DNA from: Cenococcum geophilum 1.58
Taxonomy: Eukaryota > Ascomycota > Dothideomycetes > Gloniales > Gloniaceae
Direction of reading: 5' to 3'
NCBI GenBank assembly: GCA_001692895.1
Contig: KV748176.1
Coordinates: 6,167,092-6,231,091, forward strand
DNA length: 64,000 nt
Shown: positions 44,194 to 56,201 of the stretch, one piece after another
How positions within the stretch are numbered: the stretch's first letter is position 1
Layout: every line of letters starts with the position of its first letter
Notes under the pieces: generated by a model
Database searches by the model: none
Told to the model about the DNA's origin: nothing
Seen by the model: only the letters and a program-made list of their open reading frames with translations
Made by a program: the position numbers and the translations under genes

Positions 44194-46714
44194 CTATCTC
44201 CCTTCTTTCTATCTTTGTCTTTAAAGATTCCTAATATCTTTAAGTTATTTACTAGAGGTATAATATCCGTCTAATTAATTTAGTTAATATCGTTACTTAT
44301 TATACCTAAAGTAATTTCTTCTTTACACGCCCAACGTTATGCTTATACTATTGCTATAATATTATCTCTTAGTAAGATTATACCATCTCTATATTCGCGT
44401 TATTTAAAAGAGGGGTTAGTCTATATTACGTTAGCGAGTCCATCTTTATAATAACCGTCCTCTTACTTAAAGTGCACTAAAGTAAATATTTATTCGTCCT
44501 GTAATGTTCGCTCTACCTTTAATACTAAATATACGCGACCTATTACTCTTAATAGTCGTCTAGTTCCCTAATTAATTTATCTTAAGATCTTATATTTAAT
44601 CTACTGCTATATAGCTAAATAGTAAACTATCTTAAGCCCTTACTAAGTTAGAATGTTCTTAGGATGCGGAACAAAAGGCCCTAAATACTTGCATTGCGGT
44701 ATCTACTTACTTACTCCGTCTTAAGAAGGGTTATAAGAAGGTTCGTTTTAAGGAGTAGAAACTTATAAAGTAGGGTCTATAAAAACTTAGTAATAAAAGA
44801 ACGGATTCTCTTTTAGCTAAGAAGGAAACAAATCTAAATAGTTTGGCAACTACTCTTCTTAGGTCCCCCTTAGGTAACTTATTCTTTAGCAATCCTTCTT
44901 TATTAATGCTACCTAACCTAATCTCTTCTAATACTCCTATACCTTTCCTATAGCATTCTTTAAATTTTCTAGTAGTTCCTAGGTAGTCTTATTATAGCCT
45001 ATCTACTTAACCTTATACTATATTTTGTTATTAATATCCTTATAACTAACAATCTTTAAAACTTACTATTTGTCTTCTTTTTATCCTTTATATATATCTT
45101 CTTTATAAACTAGTAGCTTAACATTCCCGTATACTAGCTCTAGTATTACGATATACTATATAGGGTAGATCTTAATTTTAGCTAGTAGGTTTAACTTAAA
45201 TATAACTAGTAAAATTCTTTATATAATTTTAAAAGGTCCTAGTCTAATATAGTCTAACTTCTTACTTAGTCGTTAACTCTTGAAAATTTTATATAATAAC
45301 TACACTTTATCTCCCTCCTTAAGATTTAGTCCCTTAGATCTCTTAGTATTATAGTACCTTTTTATTCTTTCTTATACTTTCTTTACTAATTCCATAAGGT
45401 CTATATAAAGATTTATTAACATCTTTATTCTTTCTTTAGCTATATTACTCGTTTTCTTTGCTTACTATAGTAATAACAATATTCTTAGCTTATATCTATA
45501 ATTTGCCTTAAATGGTAATATACCTATTCCTTCTTAAGGTGTTATATTATATGCAAACTATATAACTAATAATAGCGATACCCAATTATTCTATATATAA
45601 TTGATATAGTGCCTTAGATACTATTCCAGTGTCTAATTTAATCTCTCTATTTAACCGTCTGTCTATAGATAATATACGGTAGAAGTTACTACTCTAACTC
45701 CTTACTCTGCTAAGAACACTTTCTAGAATATTACTATAAATCTTAGATCCCTATCTAATATAATTTTACTTAGTACTTTATATCTTATAAATACTTCTCT
45801 AATATAGATTCTAGCGACATCTTCCGCTAAGATTTCTTCTGTGCATGCTATAAAGTATCCCTACTTTATAAGCTTATCTACTATTATTAAAATTGCGTTA
45901 TAATCTTATCTAGTAATAGGATTTTTTAATTTTAGTAACTTAATAATAAAGTCCTATAATATAACCTTCTATAGTCTCTCTAGTATTTTAATAGGTTATA
46001 GCCCTCTATATAGCTTATGCCTTATTAGTTTATTTCTTTAGCAATCTAAATATTTCTTAGTAACTTTTCTTGCAATATTCCAAATTCTATTAATAATATA
46101 CTCCTCCTAGAGTCTTAATACTAAGCCTATAGCTCTATTATGTCCTTAAGTCATTCCTTTATAAAAATCTTCTATAAATTATTCTACTATACTTCTTAAA
46201 ATATATTTTACTTCTCGATTTTTGTATATATCCGTCTATAAATCTTCTAGCTATGCCTTTAGAATTCTTTATACCTAAAAGCTTTCTGGTAACTTATAAA
46301 CTTTCTCTAGTTCTCTATTTTCCTACATTACTATTATCTTTAGATAATTATACCTAATCAATCTATCTATATCTTTTTATAGTAAAGCCCCTAATAGCTT
46401 TTTATCGTTTTATAGTTTAGCTTTTTAACTTAAAGTATCTACTTATATATTATCTGTGCCTTTTATATACTAAATCTTAAAATAGTATTCTATAAGTATC
46501 TCTGCCCATCTAACCTATCTTTAGTTAAGTTCCTTTATTATTAGGAATCCTATTAGGTTTTTATAATCCGTCTTAACTATAAATAGTTTCTCTATACCTT
46601 ATAAGAATGCTCTCTATTCCTTTAGTACTATAACTATACCTAATAACTCCTTATTGTAAATGTTATAGTTTAACTCTAGTAGTATTATCTTCCGACTATA
46701 GTATGCTACTAGGT

Positions 46715-46794
46715 NCNATNTATCTTAATATTTNTNNATAAANNATNCCCNTAGTATANAGTNTAATATATNTATNTCTATAACNNTNTCTANN
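46715..46794. other. cluster of ambiguous bases (N)
   Basis: About 20 scattered single Ns rather than one gap, inside Gypsy-C copy 1. The corresponding stretch in copy 2 (about 58,680-58,760) is complete. Scattered Ns at RIP-prone sites suggest unresolved differences between collapsed repeat copies. Other Ns: 51,719-51,720, 51,737-51,738, 55,639-55,699 and 62,530. Confidence 0.85.
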
Positions 46795-49700
46795 CCTAGT
46801 TAATAGATCTTAAGAACTAGCTCCTAGGTAAATAACTCTTTAACCTTTTTAAATAGTTTTTATTACTCTTCTCCCTATATCTATAGTTCTTCTTTCTTTG
46901 TTAGTTATATAAATAGTTTAATATCCTTTAACTATTATGCTATAAACCTTTTACAGTAATTGCAAAATCTTAGAAATAATCTTAACTATATAACGTTCTC
47001 TAGTTCTTACTAATTTACTATAGCCTTAATCTTCTTTAGATCTATACTAAGTTAGCCTAGTTTAATAATAAATCTAACAAAATCGGTCTTCCTAGTAAAG
47101 AACTTGTATTTCTTAATTGCTACTAGTATCTATTCTTCTTATAGTCTTTTTAAGACCTATTTAATATGTCCCTTATGTTCTTCCTTAGTTATTAAATAGA
47201 TAATAATATTATTAAAGTATACTATAACAAATTTATCTAAGTATTCTCCTAATATATTATTAATACGCTTCTAAAACGTTGCTAGTGCGTTTATAAGCCC
47301 AAATTATATAACTAATAGCTTATATAGTCCTTCCTTTAATCTAAAAGCTGCCTTCTATTTGTCGCCTTCCTTAATTCTAATCTAATAATACGCCTATCTT
47401 AAATCTATCTTTATAAAGATTTACGCGTTGCCTATCCTATCCTAGATTTCGCTAATTAAGGGTAAAGGATATCTATCCTTCCTAGTAATGCTATTTAACT
47501 ATCTATAGTTAATACACAGCCTTAGTTTGCCATTTTTCTTTAGTATGAATAGTACTGGATATCCTACTAATAACTATAATAGTCTAATATATCCCTTTCG
47601 TAAGTTTTCTTAGACAAACTCTTTAAGTGCTCTACCTTCTTTTTTAGTAAGCTTATAGATTAGAAAGAACCTTAGACTTATTCCTAGTTCTAATTCTATC
47701 TTATAGTCCTATGCTATATACTCTAACAGCTTTTCACTTTCCGGTAACTATAGTTTTTTACTATACTTATAGTATCTCTTTAGTACATAATTTAAGCCTT
47801 ACTTAGTCTTCTTATATATTACTCCAACTTAGTACTATACCAACTTAGTCTGTTATTATATTCTATAGCATTAAGTATCCCTAATATCGACCTAGCTAGT
47901 AATTTAATCGATTCTTAAATTATATTTCTATAACTAAGGCATTTCTAGTACTACCTTATTATTCCCTAATAGTAATATATCGAAGGACATCTTAATTTAT
48001 CTTCCTTTAATAGTTAGTTAAATAGGTCCTATTTTAAGATTAATAATCCCTCCTCTATAGGCTATTAGATCTCCTAAAATTGTAACTAATAGGTAAGATT
48101 GCTTCTTCTATCTATAAGGTAATCCCATTCTCTTAACTACTACTAGTAAAATATAGTTCCGCGTTACTCCACTATTTATTAGCGCCTTAAACTGCTAATC
48201 TTGCTATTTAACTCGTAAATTTAGGTATTATCCTTAAATTCCTTTAAGGGTCTAAGGCTCTACTACTGGCTCCCTTTAGTCCCATAGGCCTCTACTTTTT
48301 CTAACTATTAGCTGCTTAATCCTATTTATACTTAGTCTAACTTAGGCTAATACTTAGTTCGCTTTTTATCTTTAATATGCCATAAACACGTGTTTTCTAG
48401 GCATTCCCACCACTATCGTCTGTCTAGGCATTCTTCCGTAAGGAATCTTCCTAGCTAAAGTATTAAGTCCCCTTAGTTTTGCACTTCTACTAGGTGCCAA
48501 CTATATACATACTTAGCATTTTAATATTTCGCCTCATCTAATAACTAGTATATCCTTCTTAGGTATTTCCGGTTCTTATCTTTTAGTACTCTATATATAT
48601 TATACGTATTATCTATATACGCTATCTATGCTAGTGTGTAATATGCTTAGTGTTTTAAGTTAACTCTTAGCTTGTCTTTATCCTTAAGTTTAAACCTTTC
48701 TTATGTTAATTTAAGCGTTATAACTTCGTTCGCAGGTATTATAATTTACCTCTTACTTCTCTAGTCCTCTAATCACTCCTTTAAATCTTTTAACGTTATA
48801 ATTAAGGCTCCTTTAATATAACTTATCGCCTTTTCTATAATCGGGTGGTCTTAAATAACTTTCTCGTTTAACCATATATAGAAATCTTCCTACTTATCAT
48901 TATGTTATTGTCTATACCACCTTTAGTATAGCTACTAGAGTATATACGGCTTATTTATAAGGAAGTATCTTCTTATTACTACGTTGTAATAGCCCTTTAT
49001 ATATCATTCCTTAAACCTAGTTAGAATCCCTAAATCCTCTTTATTTTCTAGTTTAATAAGCCACTTAGCTCTTAGTATGCCTACTCTAGGCCTATTAGTA
49101 ATCCTTTATATAGGTACTCTATCCCTTATATAACCTAGTATACTAAATCTCTTATCTAGTTTCTAATCCTACCATACGATAATTCTTTGCCTAAATTCTT
49201 CTATGGTTTCTTTTAGTTTGCGTCTCACGCTTAGATCCTTAAAGTCTTTTTACTTCTTAATTTTAGTATCGACTTTTTAATCTTTAGGCCGAACACTACG
49301 TTCTCCTAGTAAGTCTTCTAGGTCTATATACCTGTCCCCTAGTCTAACTACTATTTATATTATAGATTCTCTAATCTATAAAGAAACCTTTTGCCTCTTA
49401 TTTGCGGGTGTCCTTATTTATACTCCGAATTCTTAACCCCTTTAGATTCTTAATCCTAAGCTTGCTTCTAACTTAAGCTTTACTCTAGCCTTAGTCTAAC
49501 TAGGCTTATTTAGTGTTCTTATCTTATCTTAAGAGTTTTAAATCTCACTTATCTCTTCTTAAGAGTCTTATACCATTAGGAATTCTTATCCCAAGCTTAT
49601 TTGTATATCTTTAAACTAAGCTACTACTCTACTTTATTGGTTATCATCCGTTATAGGTCCTTAAGCTTACCTTATCTTATCTTAAGAATCTTAGTCGTCT

Positions 49701-50499
49701 CTTATCTCGTCTTAAGAATCTTAAGCCTTTAGCCTTTTGCCTTTATTAAGTGCTAAAGTAGCTCACTATTCTACTTCTCTTATATCTTATAAAGCAATAG
49801 ATATCGTATCTAGTAGGGTCCTAATCCCTACTAATATTCCTTATTCTATAGTAGAATTATTCTCTACCTCTAGTATAATATCTCTAATGGCTGCGTATTC
49901 CTAGTAAACCACTCTTATTGCCTTATTGTTACTAAATATTTCGCCTTTATTAAATTTATCGTCCTTAATGTCCAATCTATAAACTAGTTTATTAGTTCCT
50001 CTATACTCTATAGATTTTAGCTGCTATAGCTAATAGCTTACGCCGTACTTAGCGTCTTTATAAATTTGGTATGCGTTGTTATAATAGAACGCAAAGCTTC
50101 TAATTAAACACTCCTTTATTCCTTATAGTACACTATTATCCCTCTATATATATATATCTTCTACTATTAGTCTAGTTCCCTTTATTGCATAGTATCTCTA
50201 ACTATCTTTATAATCCCTTATAAAGTAACCTTATTTTCCGTAATTTATATAAGCTCCATCTTTAAACTATTAACTTTATTATAGAGTCCGCCTAAATATC
50301 TTCTACTACTAAGATCTCTAGTTTAGCCTCTACTCCTTAGTCCTATAATTACTAGATCCTTAACCTCTAGGTTTTTATAGTTATTTGCTCCATCTCTTAT
50401 AGGCTTCTTTAATACCGCTTAGGTCTATTAGCTCTGCGCCATACTATAGTTTCTAATTTAGCTTTAGTTATTGCGTGCTCTATACCTTATATAACTATA

Positions 50500-50691
50500 T
50501 GTAACCGACTACCGGACCTTGCATATTACCCTGTTTCACCTGCGTCAGCACTACCCTCGTATGTCTCAGATACGTTAGAAATGAGTCATAGGCTTCGGAG
50601 TTCGGGGTCTACTTTCATGTATTTATACCACTTGATTTCCATATATTTACAATTAAGTTGCTCGTTCAATACCCACACTGCAAAGCTTATA
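50500..50691. mobile_element. 192-bp solo LTR or short insertion, not RIP-degraded
   Basis: Begins TGTAA and ends TTATA (5-bp inverted ends allowing one C-to-T), with a 5-bp duplication CTATA at 50,495-50,499 and 50,692-50,696. Gypsy-C copy 2 has the empty site (single CTATA) at about 62,390. Base composition is normal and CA/TG are frequent, in sharp contrast to the surrounding element. No other copy is seen in the window. Solo LTR of another family is the best reading. Confidence 0.75.
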
Positions 50692-51495
50692 CTATAGAAC
50701 TCTATCCTAGCCTCTCTTAGCCTGTTCTCTTTAGTAGATTCAATTATTAATCTTAATTACTTAATCTATTAGTTCCTATAGGGTATCTGCATCTTCTATT
50801 AGAATAATCGCGTCCTAAACTTTAGCCTTAAGTCCCTATTTATACTATGCTATAAGCGCCTTATTATTCTACTCTACTTATATTACTAACGTCTGGAACT
50901 GCGTTATATACTTAATTGCTAAGGTTCGTTGCATAATATCTTAGAGTTTTCTTTCCGCCGTAGTTACTGCCTTTAGGTCTCTAAATATTTATATAAGTCG
51001 CTCTACGAACCCTTCCTAGCTTAAGAACATAAACCGCACTTTTTAATTAGTAGTTGTTATTCCGTTTGCCTATATCTCCATAAGGTAAGGCTTAAACTAT
51101 TTAAGTGCCTTTCCTAACAGGAATAGTCCTACATAGGCTATTTAATCCATAAGTATTAGTAACTTTACCCCTTCTTATATAACTTTAAAGTGTATTTAGG
51201 TAAGAAACCCTTTAAGCTTTAATCTTTCTCCTAAGTACCTCTTAATTGATAATAACTTAATCTTTACTACTCTAATCCCATTAATCCTTTCTTCTAACAC
51301 TACATTGTTTGTTATTAACTAGTTAACTATCTCTTATAGTTATCTAACCGTTATAGGTTGTTATAAGTTAGTATTTGCCATACTGGTATTACCTAACCTT
51401 AAAGTAGTTGCCGCCGTTAATAGCGTTATAGTGGCTGCTTTTGGTGGCATATTATTTAACTTTCTATATTTAATACCGTAACTAGGTAGTAATTA

Positions 51496-51920
51496 TATAA
51501 CGGAACCTTATAGTAGGAACTACGGTAGGCTTATTAATGGGCTAGGTGTATAGGAAATATAAGTATAGGAGTTAATAACGTAATAATAACTAGTAGAGTA
51601 GTTGCCTAATAGATTAACTCTAATTATATTCTGAGAATTACTATAAGGAAGGAACTATCTAGGTAGGGATTAAGGGTCCTTAAATACACAACCGTACTCC
51701 TATAAAATCCTTCTTATANNTAATATACGTCTTATANNTAAGGTATATAAGTTCCTCTTGTACCTCTTATTTAATACGTAGCATATTATATAACCTTGGC
51801 TATTATTCCTCGTTATATAGTTCTACCGGTTCTATTCTAAACCGTACCTAAATTAACTAACTAGCTTCTTTTAACTATTCCCTAAGTAGTTATAATATTG
51901 TACTTAAAGCGTCCGTAACA
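51496..51920 (-). repeat. Gypsy-C copy 1, 5' LTR
   Basis: 425 bp, collinear with 43,769-44,193. Plus-strand end is GTAACA, the unmutated terminus. Followed by ATATT, then Gypsy-B resumes. Confidence 0.9.
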
Positions 51921-51925
51921 ATATT

Positions 51926-54325
51926 GCTAGGGGTAAAATTAAGCTCTTAACGGTGTTTGTTTACCTACTATTTTATTAACCTTTAAGCTTTTTTTAGGTT
52001 CTTATAGGCTACCGTCTAAGCTTCCTCTAATTATTTGGCGTACTATTAGGCCTTAGTATAGAATAGCTTCTCTTATATAGTCTGGGGTTCTTTTAGCCTT
52101 TTCTAGTTAAAGCTTATATAGGGTAAGTATTATATTTCTAGCTAAATTAGGGCAAACCCTGTAGAGTTATAGGGTAGGGTTGCTTGCGCGTAGTTTATTA
52201 AGGGTAATAGTTTAAACTAGTTGTTTTAGAAATAGTTAATAAAGGGCCTAAGCCTCTAGTCTAGGTACTAATTTATAATCTCTGTCTAACTATCTATCTA
52301 GGGGTAATAAGCCGTAGAAAGCTTTAGCTTAATACCTAAAATCTAGGTAAACTTATTCTAGAAGGCCGATATAAACTATAGCCTATAATTAGATATAATA
52401 GTATCTAGTAGTCCGTAGATTTAGTAGACGTAATAGATATATAGCTAGGCTACCTTTTTAGCATTAATATTCTTATAGCGGGGGGTTAAGAACAGGCGTT
52501 TGCTAAAGCGGTTAACTATAACTATAGCTATATTATATCCGTTACGGTCCCTAAGTAGTTTATAAAAGTCTATAAAAATATACTATTAAGGCCGCTCTAG
52601 TATTAGGAGTAGCTTAAGTAGTCCTAGGGTCTTATTTCGTAGGATTATAGCTCTCTAGTAATCTTTGCAGTTCTATATATATTAATTAATATCTATAACC
52701 ATTCTTGGCTAGTAGTAGTAGCAGTTAATAATTTTACAGGTCTTGTTTTTACTAGGGTATGCCGTAGAGACTTAGCAATAAGCTTCGCGGATTAGTTTAG
52801 TCCGTAGATTGTTAACGTTAGGGACTATAAGCCGCTTCTAGTATAGGAGCAATCCTTCCTCTATCTTAAAATTAGGGTTTTCTTTTACAGCTTACTTACA
52901 GAGGGCCCTTAGGGCGTTAGCCGTGCGGTTTGCAGTTAGAAGGTAGTTAATTAGCCCTATTAGCTTATCTAAGAACTCCTTTATTAGTGCTAGCTCGTTT
53001 TGCTAAGAGTTTAGCTCCTTAAGGATCCGCGGGTCAAGCTATTTTAGATAGAAGAGGGCGCGCGTCTAATATTAGGTCTTTAGCTTATCCTAGGGTTCTA
53101 CGTCTTATTCTCTTTAAGTTAGGGTATTAGCCTTAGAGTTTTACTTACTAAAACGATATATAATTATAAAGAAGAATTAGAAGAGTATTTTAGCCTAGTA
53201 GGCCTATTATCTAATAAGCTGCTTTATAGTTATAAAGTACTCTAGGGCTTTATAATTTGTATATATCTTAATCCGGGAGTTTATACCTTTAAGCTCTACG
53301 CGCTATTAGGGGAGTAATTAAATAATAGCTAGCATTTCTTTATTATGTACTTTATAGTTATACTTAGCTAGGTCTATTATCTTTAAGAAGAAAGCTATAG
53401 GGTACTATTTACCGTCTAGATGTAACTATAATAGAATTCCTACTATAATCCTATTAGAGGCGTCTATTTCTAATATTAATTTAAGGTCTAGGTTATAGTA
53501 ATAAAGGATTAGAAAGAGATAAGCCGATTCTTTATCTCTCTAAAGGCTTTTATACAGCTATTATTAAAGATAAAAGGCGTGTCCTTCCTAGTTAGTTATA
53601 TAAGAGGTTTTACTATAATTTCGTAGTTATAGATAAACCGGTAGTAGAAGTTATAAAAACTAAGGAAGGATTAGATTCCTTTTACTATATAAGGGGGCTT
53701 TTAGTTATAGATTACCTCTACCTTCTTAGGGTTAAGTTTAATTCCTTCTATAGTTATAATAAACCTAAGGTATTTTATACGTTTTACTATAAACTTATAT
53801 TTCTTAATATTAACCTATAAGCCTATATTCCGTAGTCTCTCTAGGACCTTTTTAATATAAACTTAATACTTAAGTTTATTATCTAAGTATATAAGAATGT
53901 CGTCTAGGTATACTGTGTAGAATTTATTAAGGTAGTTAAAAAGAACGTTATTTATATACTTTTGGTATATAGCCGGTCCGTTTATTAGTCTAAAAAAAAG
54001 AACTTTATATTTATAGGAACTATAATAGGTACGGAATGTTATTAAATCTTTAGATATAGGGTCTATCTTAATTTAGTAGAAAGCTTAACGGATATTAAGT
54101 TTAGTAAAGATCTTTACCTAGCTTAGACGTATAAGGGTCTTATTAATTAAAGGAATAGAATACCGGTCCTTTTAAATAATAGCGTTTAGCTTTTAATAGT
54201 TAATATAAAAATAAAGGCCTTTATTAGGCTTTTTTATAAATAGGATAGGGGAAGTAAAAGGGGCTTAACTTAGTTTAACAAACCCTTTATCTAGGTTGTT
54301 AATTAAATACTACTTTATTACTTAG
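51926..54325 (-). pseudogene. Gypsy-B integrase and RT block
   Basis: Resumes Gypsy-B after copy 1 of Gypsy-C. It is collinear with Gypsy-A about 9,590-11,990. RNase H lies near 53,200-53,500 and the RT catalytic YLDD is intact near 53,910. It stops at the 5' LTR of a plus-strand Gypsy-C (54,326). CTTAG (54,321-54,325) would be the left target duplication of that element; its partner is outside the window. Confidence 0.75.
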
Positions 54326-54750
54326 TGTTACGGACGCTTTAAATACAATATTACGACTACTTAGGGAAGAGTTAGAAGAAGCTAGTTAGTTAATTTAGGT
54401 ATAGTCTAAAATAGAACCGGTAGAACTATATAATAAGAAATAGTAACCAAGGTTATATAATATGCTACATATTAAATAAGAGGGATAAGAGGAACTTACG
54501 TACCTTATATATAAGACGTATATTATATATAAAAAGGATTTTATAGGAGTACAGTTATATATTTAAGGACCCTTAATCCCTACCTAGATAGTTCCTTCCT
54601 TATAGTAATTCTTAGAATATAATTAGAGTTAATCTATTAGGCAACTACTCCACCAGTTATTATTACGTTGTTAACTTTTATACTTACATTTTCTATATAC
54701 CTAGCCTATTAATAAGCCTATTATAGTTCCTACTATAAGGTTCTATTATA
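54326..54750 (+). repeat. Gypsy-C copy 3, 5' LTR (plus orientation)
   Basis: 425 bp. It starts TGTTACGGACGC and ends GGTTCTATTATA, the reverse complement arrangement of the copy 1 LTRs. Only 7 bp (taattac) separate it from the LTR of copy 2, making a large inverted repeat. Confidence 0.85.
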
Positions 54751-54757
54751 TAATTAC

Positions 54758-56201
54758 TATAACGGAACCTTATAGTGGGTACTATAATAGGTTCTATTAA
54801 TGGGCGAGGTATATAGGTAACGCAGGAAGTTAACAACGTAATAACAACTAGTGGAGTGGTTACCCAACAGATTAACTCTAATTATATTCTAAGAATTACT
54901 ACAAAGAAGGAACTATCTAGTTAGGGATTAAGGGTCCTTAAATACATAACCGTACTTTTATAAAATCCTCCTTATACGTAATATACATATTATATAATAA
55001 TTCTTCTTTAATTAACGTCTGATACGGATGCTATCTAGCCCCACGCAGACTACTCCGTACACAAGGGAAAAGTAATATTAACGGGAAAAAACCCTTGCTG
55101 CTGGGGGGGAGGAAAAACCCTATGAGCCACCTCAGTAGGATGAAAAACCCCGATTTGCCATGTCCGTCCATAGCAGCGGCCCTGCGGGCCTACAGCTACG
55201 TCCTGCCTCCTTGGATGTTTTGAACTCCTTAGGAACCACTGCTTCCTTCTCTAGCTCATCAAAGCTGGGGTTTACTACGTCCCAGCTAGGCCCTGCTAAT
55301 CGATTGCTGTGTCTTATTGTCTCATTGTGTCCCATATCTTAACCATCCCCTATATGCTATCTCTTATAGACCATTGCCGTATACGCCATGCCTCCCCCCC
55401 CCTAGAGCCATCGAAGGCGTAAGGGGGATTCATCCGTTCTAACTACCGTAATATAGATAAGCGAGCGGAATATTGTGTATTTGGGTATCTTTTATGCCTA
55501 GGCCCCAGCTAGGCCCTTTCTAAGGGTCACCACTCCGTCGAAAGGAGACAGGGAAAACCGTGGGTCGTAATCCAGGCTGCTAGGTAGTATTTGGTAGTAA
55601 GACGGCGAGTGACCGCATGCTCCGCGGGCGATCGCCCTNGGGGTTAGNAGGGGCCGTATATTTGCTCGTTNGTTCGCTNGTTGCCNNTTNGTCGATGTNA
55701 GGTCGTCGATGCTTTCTATTGGGGGTAAGGGGATGTTATCGAAAGCTGTTTATCCACGTTGGATTACACAGGTGCTTGATAGGAGAACTAGTAGCTGTAT
55801 TGTGAAGGGGTACCGTCAGTAGTGGTTTTCGAGATCTCACCATCCCATGCGAAAACCTTTCACTACGCCCCACGACGCATACAACCACCAGGTCCTACTT
55901 GCACGCGCTGTGCAACGTCTCTGCGTTGGCTCTGGGTCTGAACTTCGAAGACCCAGGTTCGTAGCCGTCACCACGTACAGGTGCAGAATCCGTTTTCGAC
56001 GGCCTATACATATTATATATAAGGTACGTAAGTTCCTCTTATTTCTCTCATTTAATATATAGCACATTATATAACCTTAGCTACTATTCCTCATTATATA
56101 GTTCCACGGGTTTTATTCTAGACCGTACTTATATTAACTAACTAGCTTCTTCTAACTCTTCTCTAAGTAGTTATAACATTATATTTAAAGCGTCCGTAAT
56201 A
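54758..56201 (-). repeat. Gypsy-C copy 2, 3' LTR split by the 1-kb element
   Basis: The left part 54,758-54,996 and the right part 56,020-56,201 join into one LTR after removal of the insert and one copy of its 15-bp duplication. Confidence 0.85.
55012..56004 (-). mobile_element. 1-kb non-LTR-like element, copy 2
   Basis: Collinear with 14,921-15,926, with the same ends. A 15-bp direct repeat (tatacatattatata) flanks it at 54,982-54,996 and 56,005-56,019. An A/T-rich tail of about 15 nt, different from that of copy 1, lies at the left. It is less altered than copy 1: for example ttggatgttttgaactcc here against ttagatgttttaaactcc there, G-to-A at TG sites. A palindrome-rich core (ccgcgggcgatcgccc) is kept in both. 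Scattered Ns occur at 55,639-55,699. The open frames seen on either strand differ between copies, so no protein is claimed. Confidence 0.65.

Larger units (their letters stand above)
44194..51495 (-). pseudogene. Gypsy-C copy 1 degraded gag-pol
   Basis: Minus-strand order from the right: gag (51,450 down to about 50,100), then protease/RT with FQKRINNILGEYLDKFVIVY and the NN-mutated box near 47,215, the connection and RNase H near 46,400-46,700, and the integrase core near 45,700-46,100. A cluster of ambiguous bases at 46,715-46,794 falls in the RNase H part. A segment of about 130 bp near 49,260-49,400 is absent from copy 2. Confidence 0.8.
43769..51920 (-). mobile_element. complete Gypsy-C element, copy 1 (RIP-degraded)
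   Basis: Two 425-bp LTRs (43769-44193, 51496-51920), target duplication ATATT (43764-43768, 51921-51925), and a polypurine tract (agaaagaagggagatag on the minus strand) next to the left LTR. The gag starts at ATG 51,450 (MPPKAATITLLTAATTLRLG). The RT is near 47,000-47,600, with the catalytic box changed to YFNNIII. RNase H, integrase and chromodomain-like parts lie leftwards to about 44,950. It also carries a 192-bp solo LTR at 50,500. All frames are full of TAG/TAA stops. Confidence 0.9.
42835..54325 (-). mobile_element. Gypsy-B, relative of Gypsy-A, interrupted and incomplete
   Basis: Minus-strand chromovirus collinear with Gypsy-A: the 3' region at 42,946-43,768 parallels 8,948-9,580, including the segment around caactttaaccg and the post-integrase region. 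It is split by the complete Gypsy-C at 43,769-51,920 and resumes at 51,926 in register. The RT box near 53,910 still reads VYLDDILIYLD, better preserved than in Gypsy-A. At 54,325 it is cut by a plus-strand Gypsy-C that runs out of the window, so its gag and 5' LTR are not seen. Confidence 0.8.
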
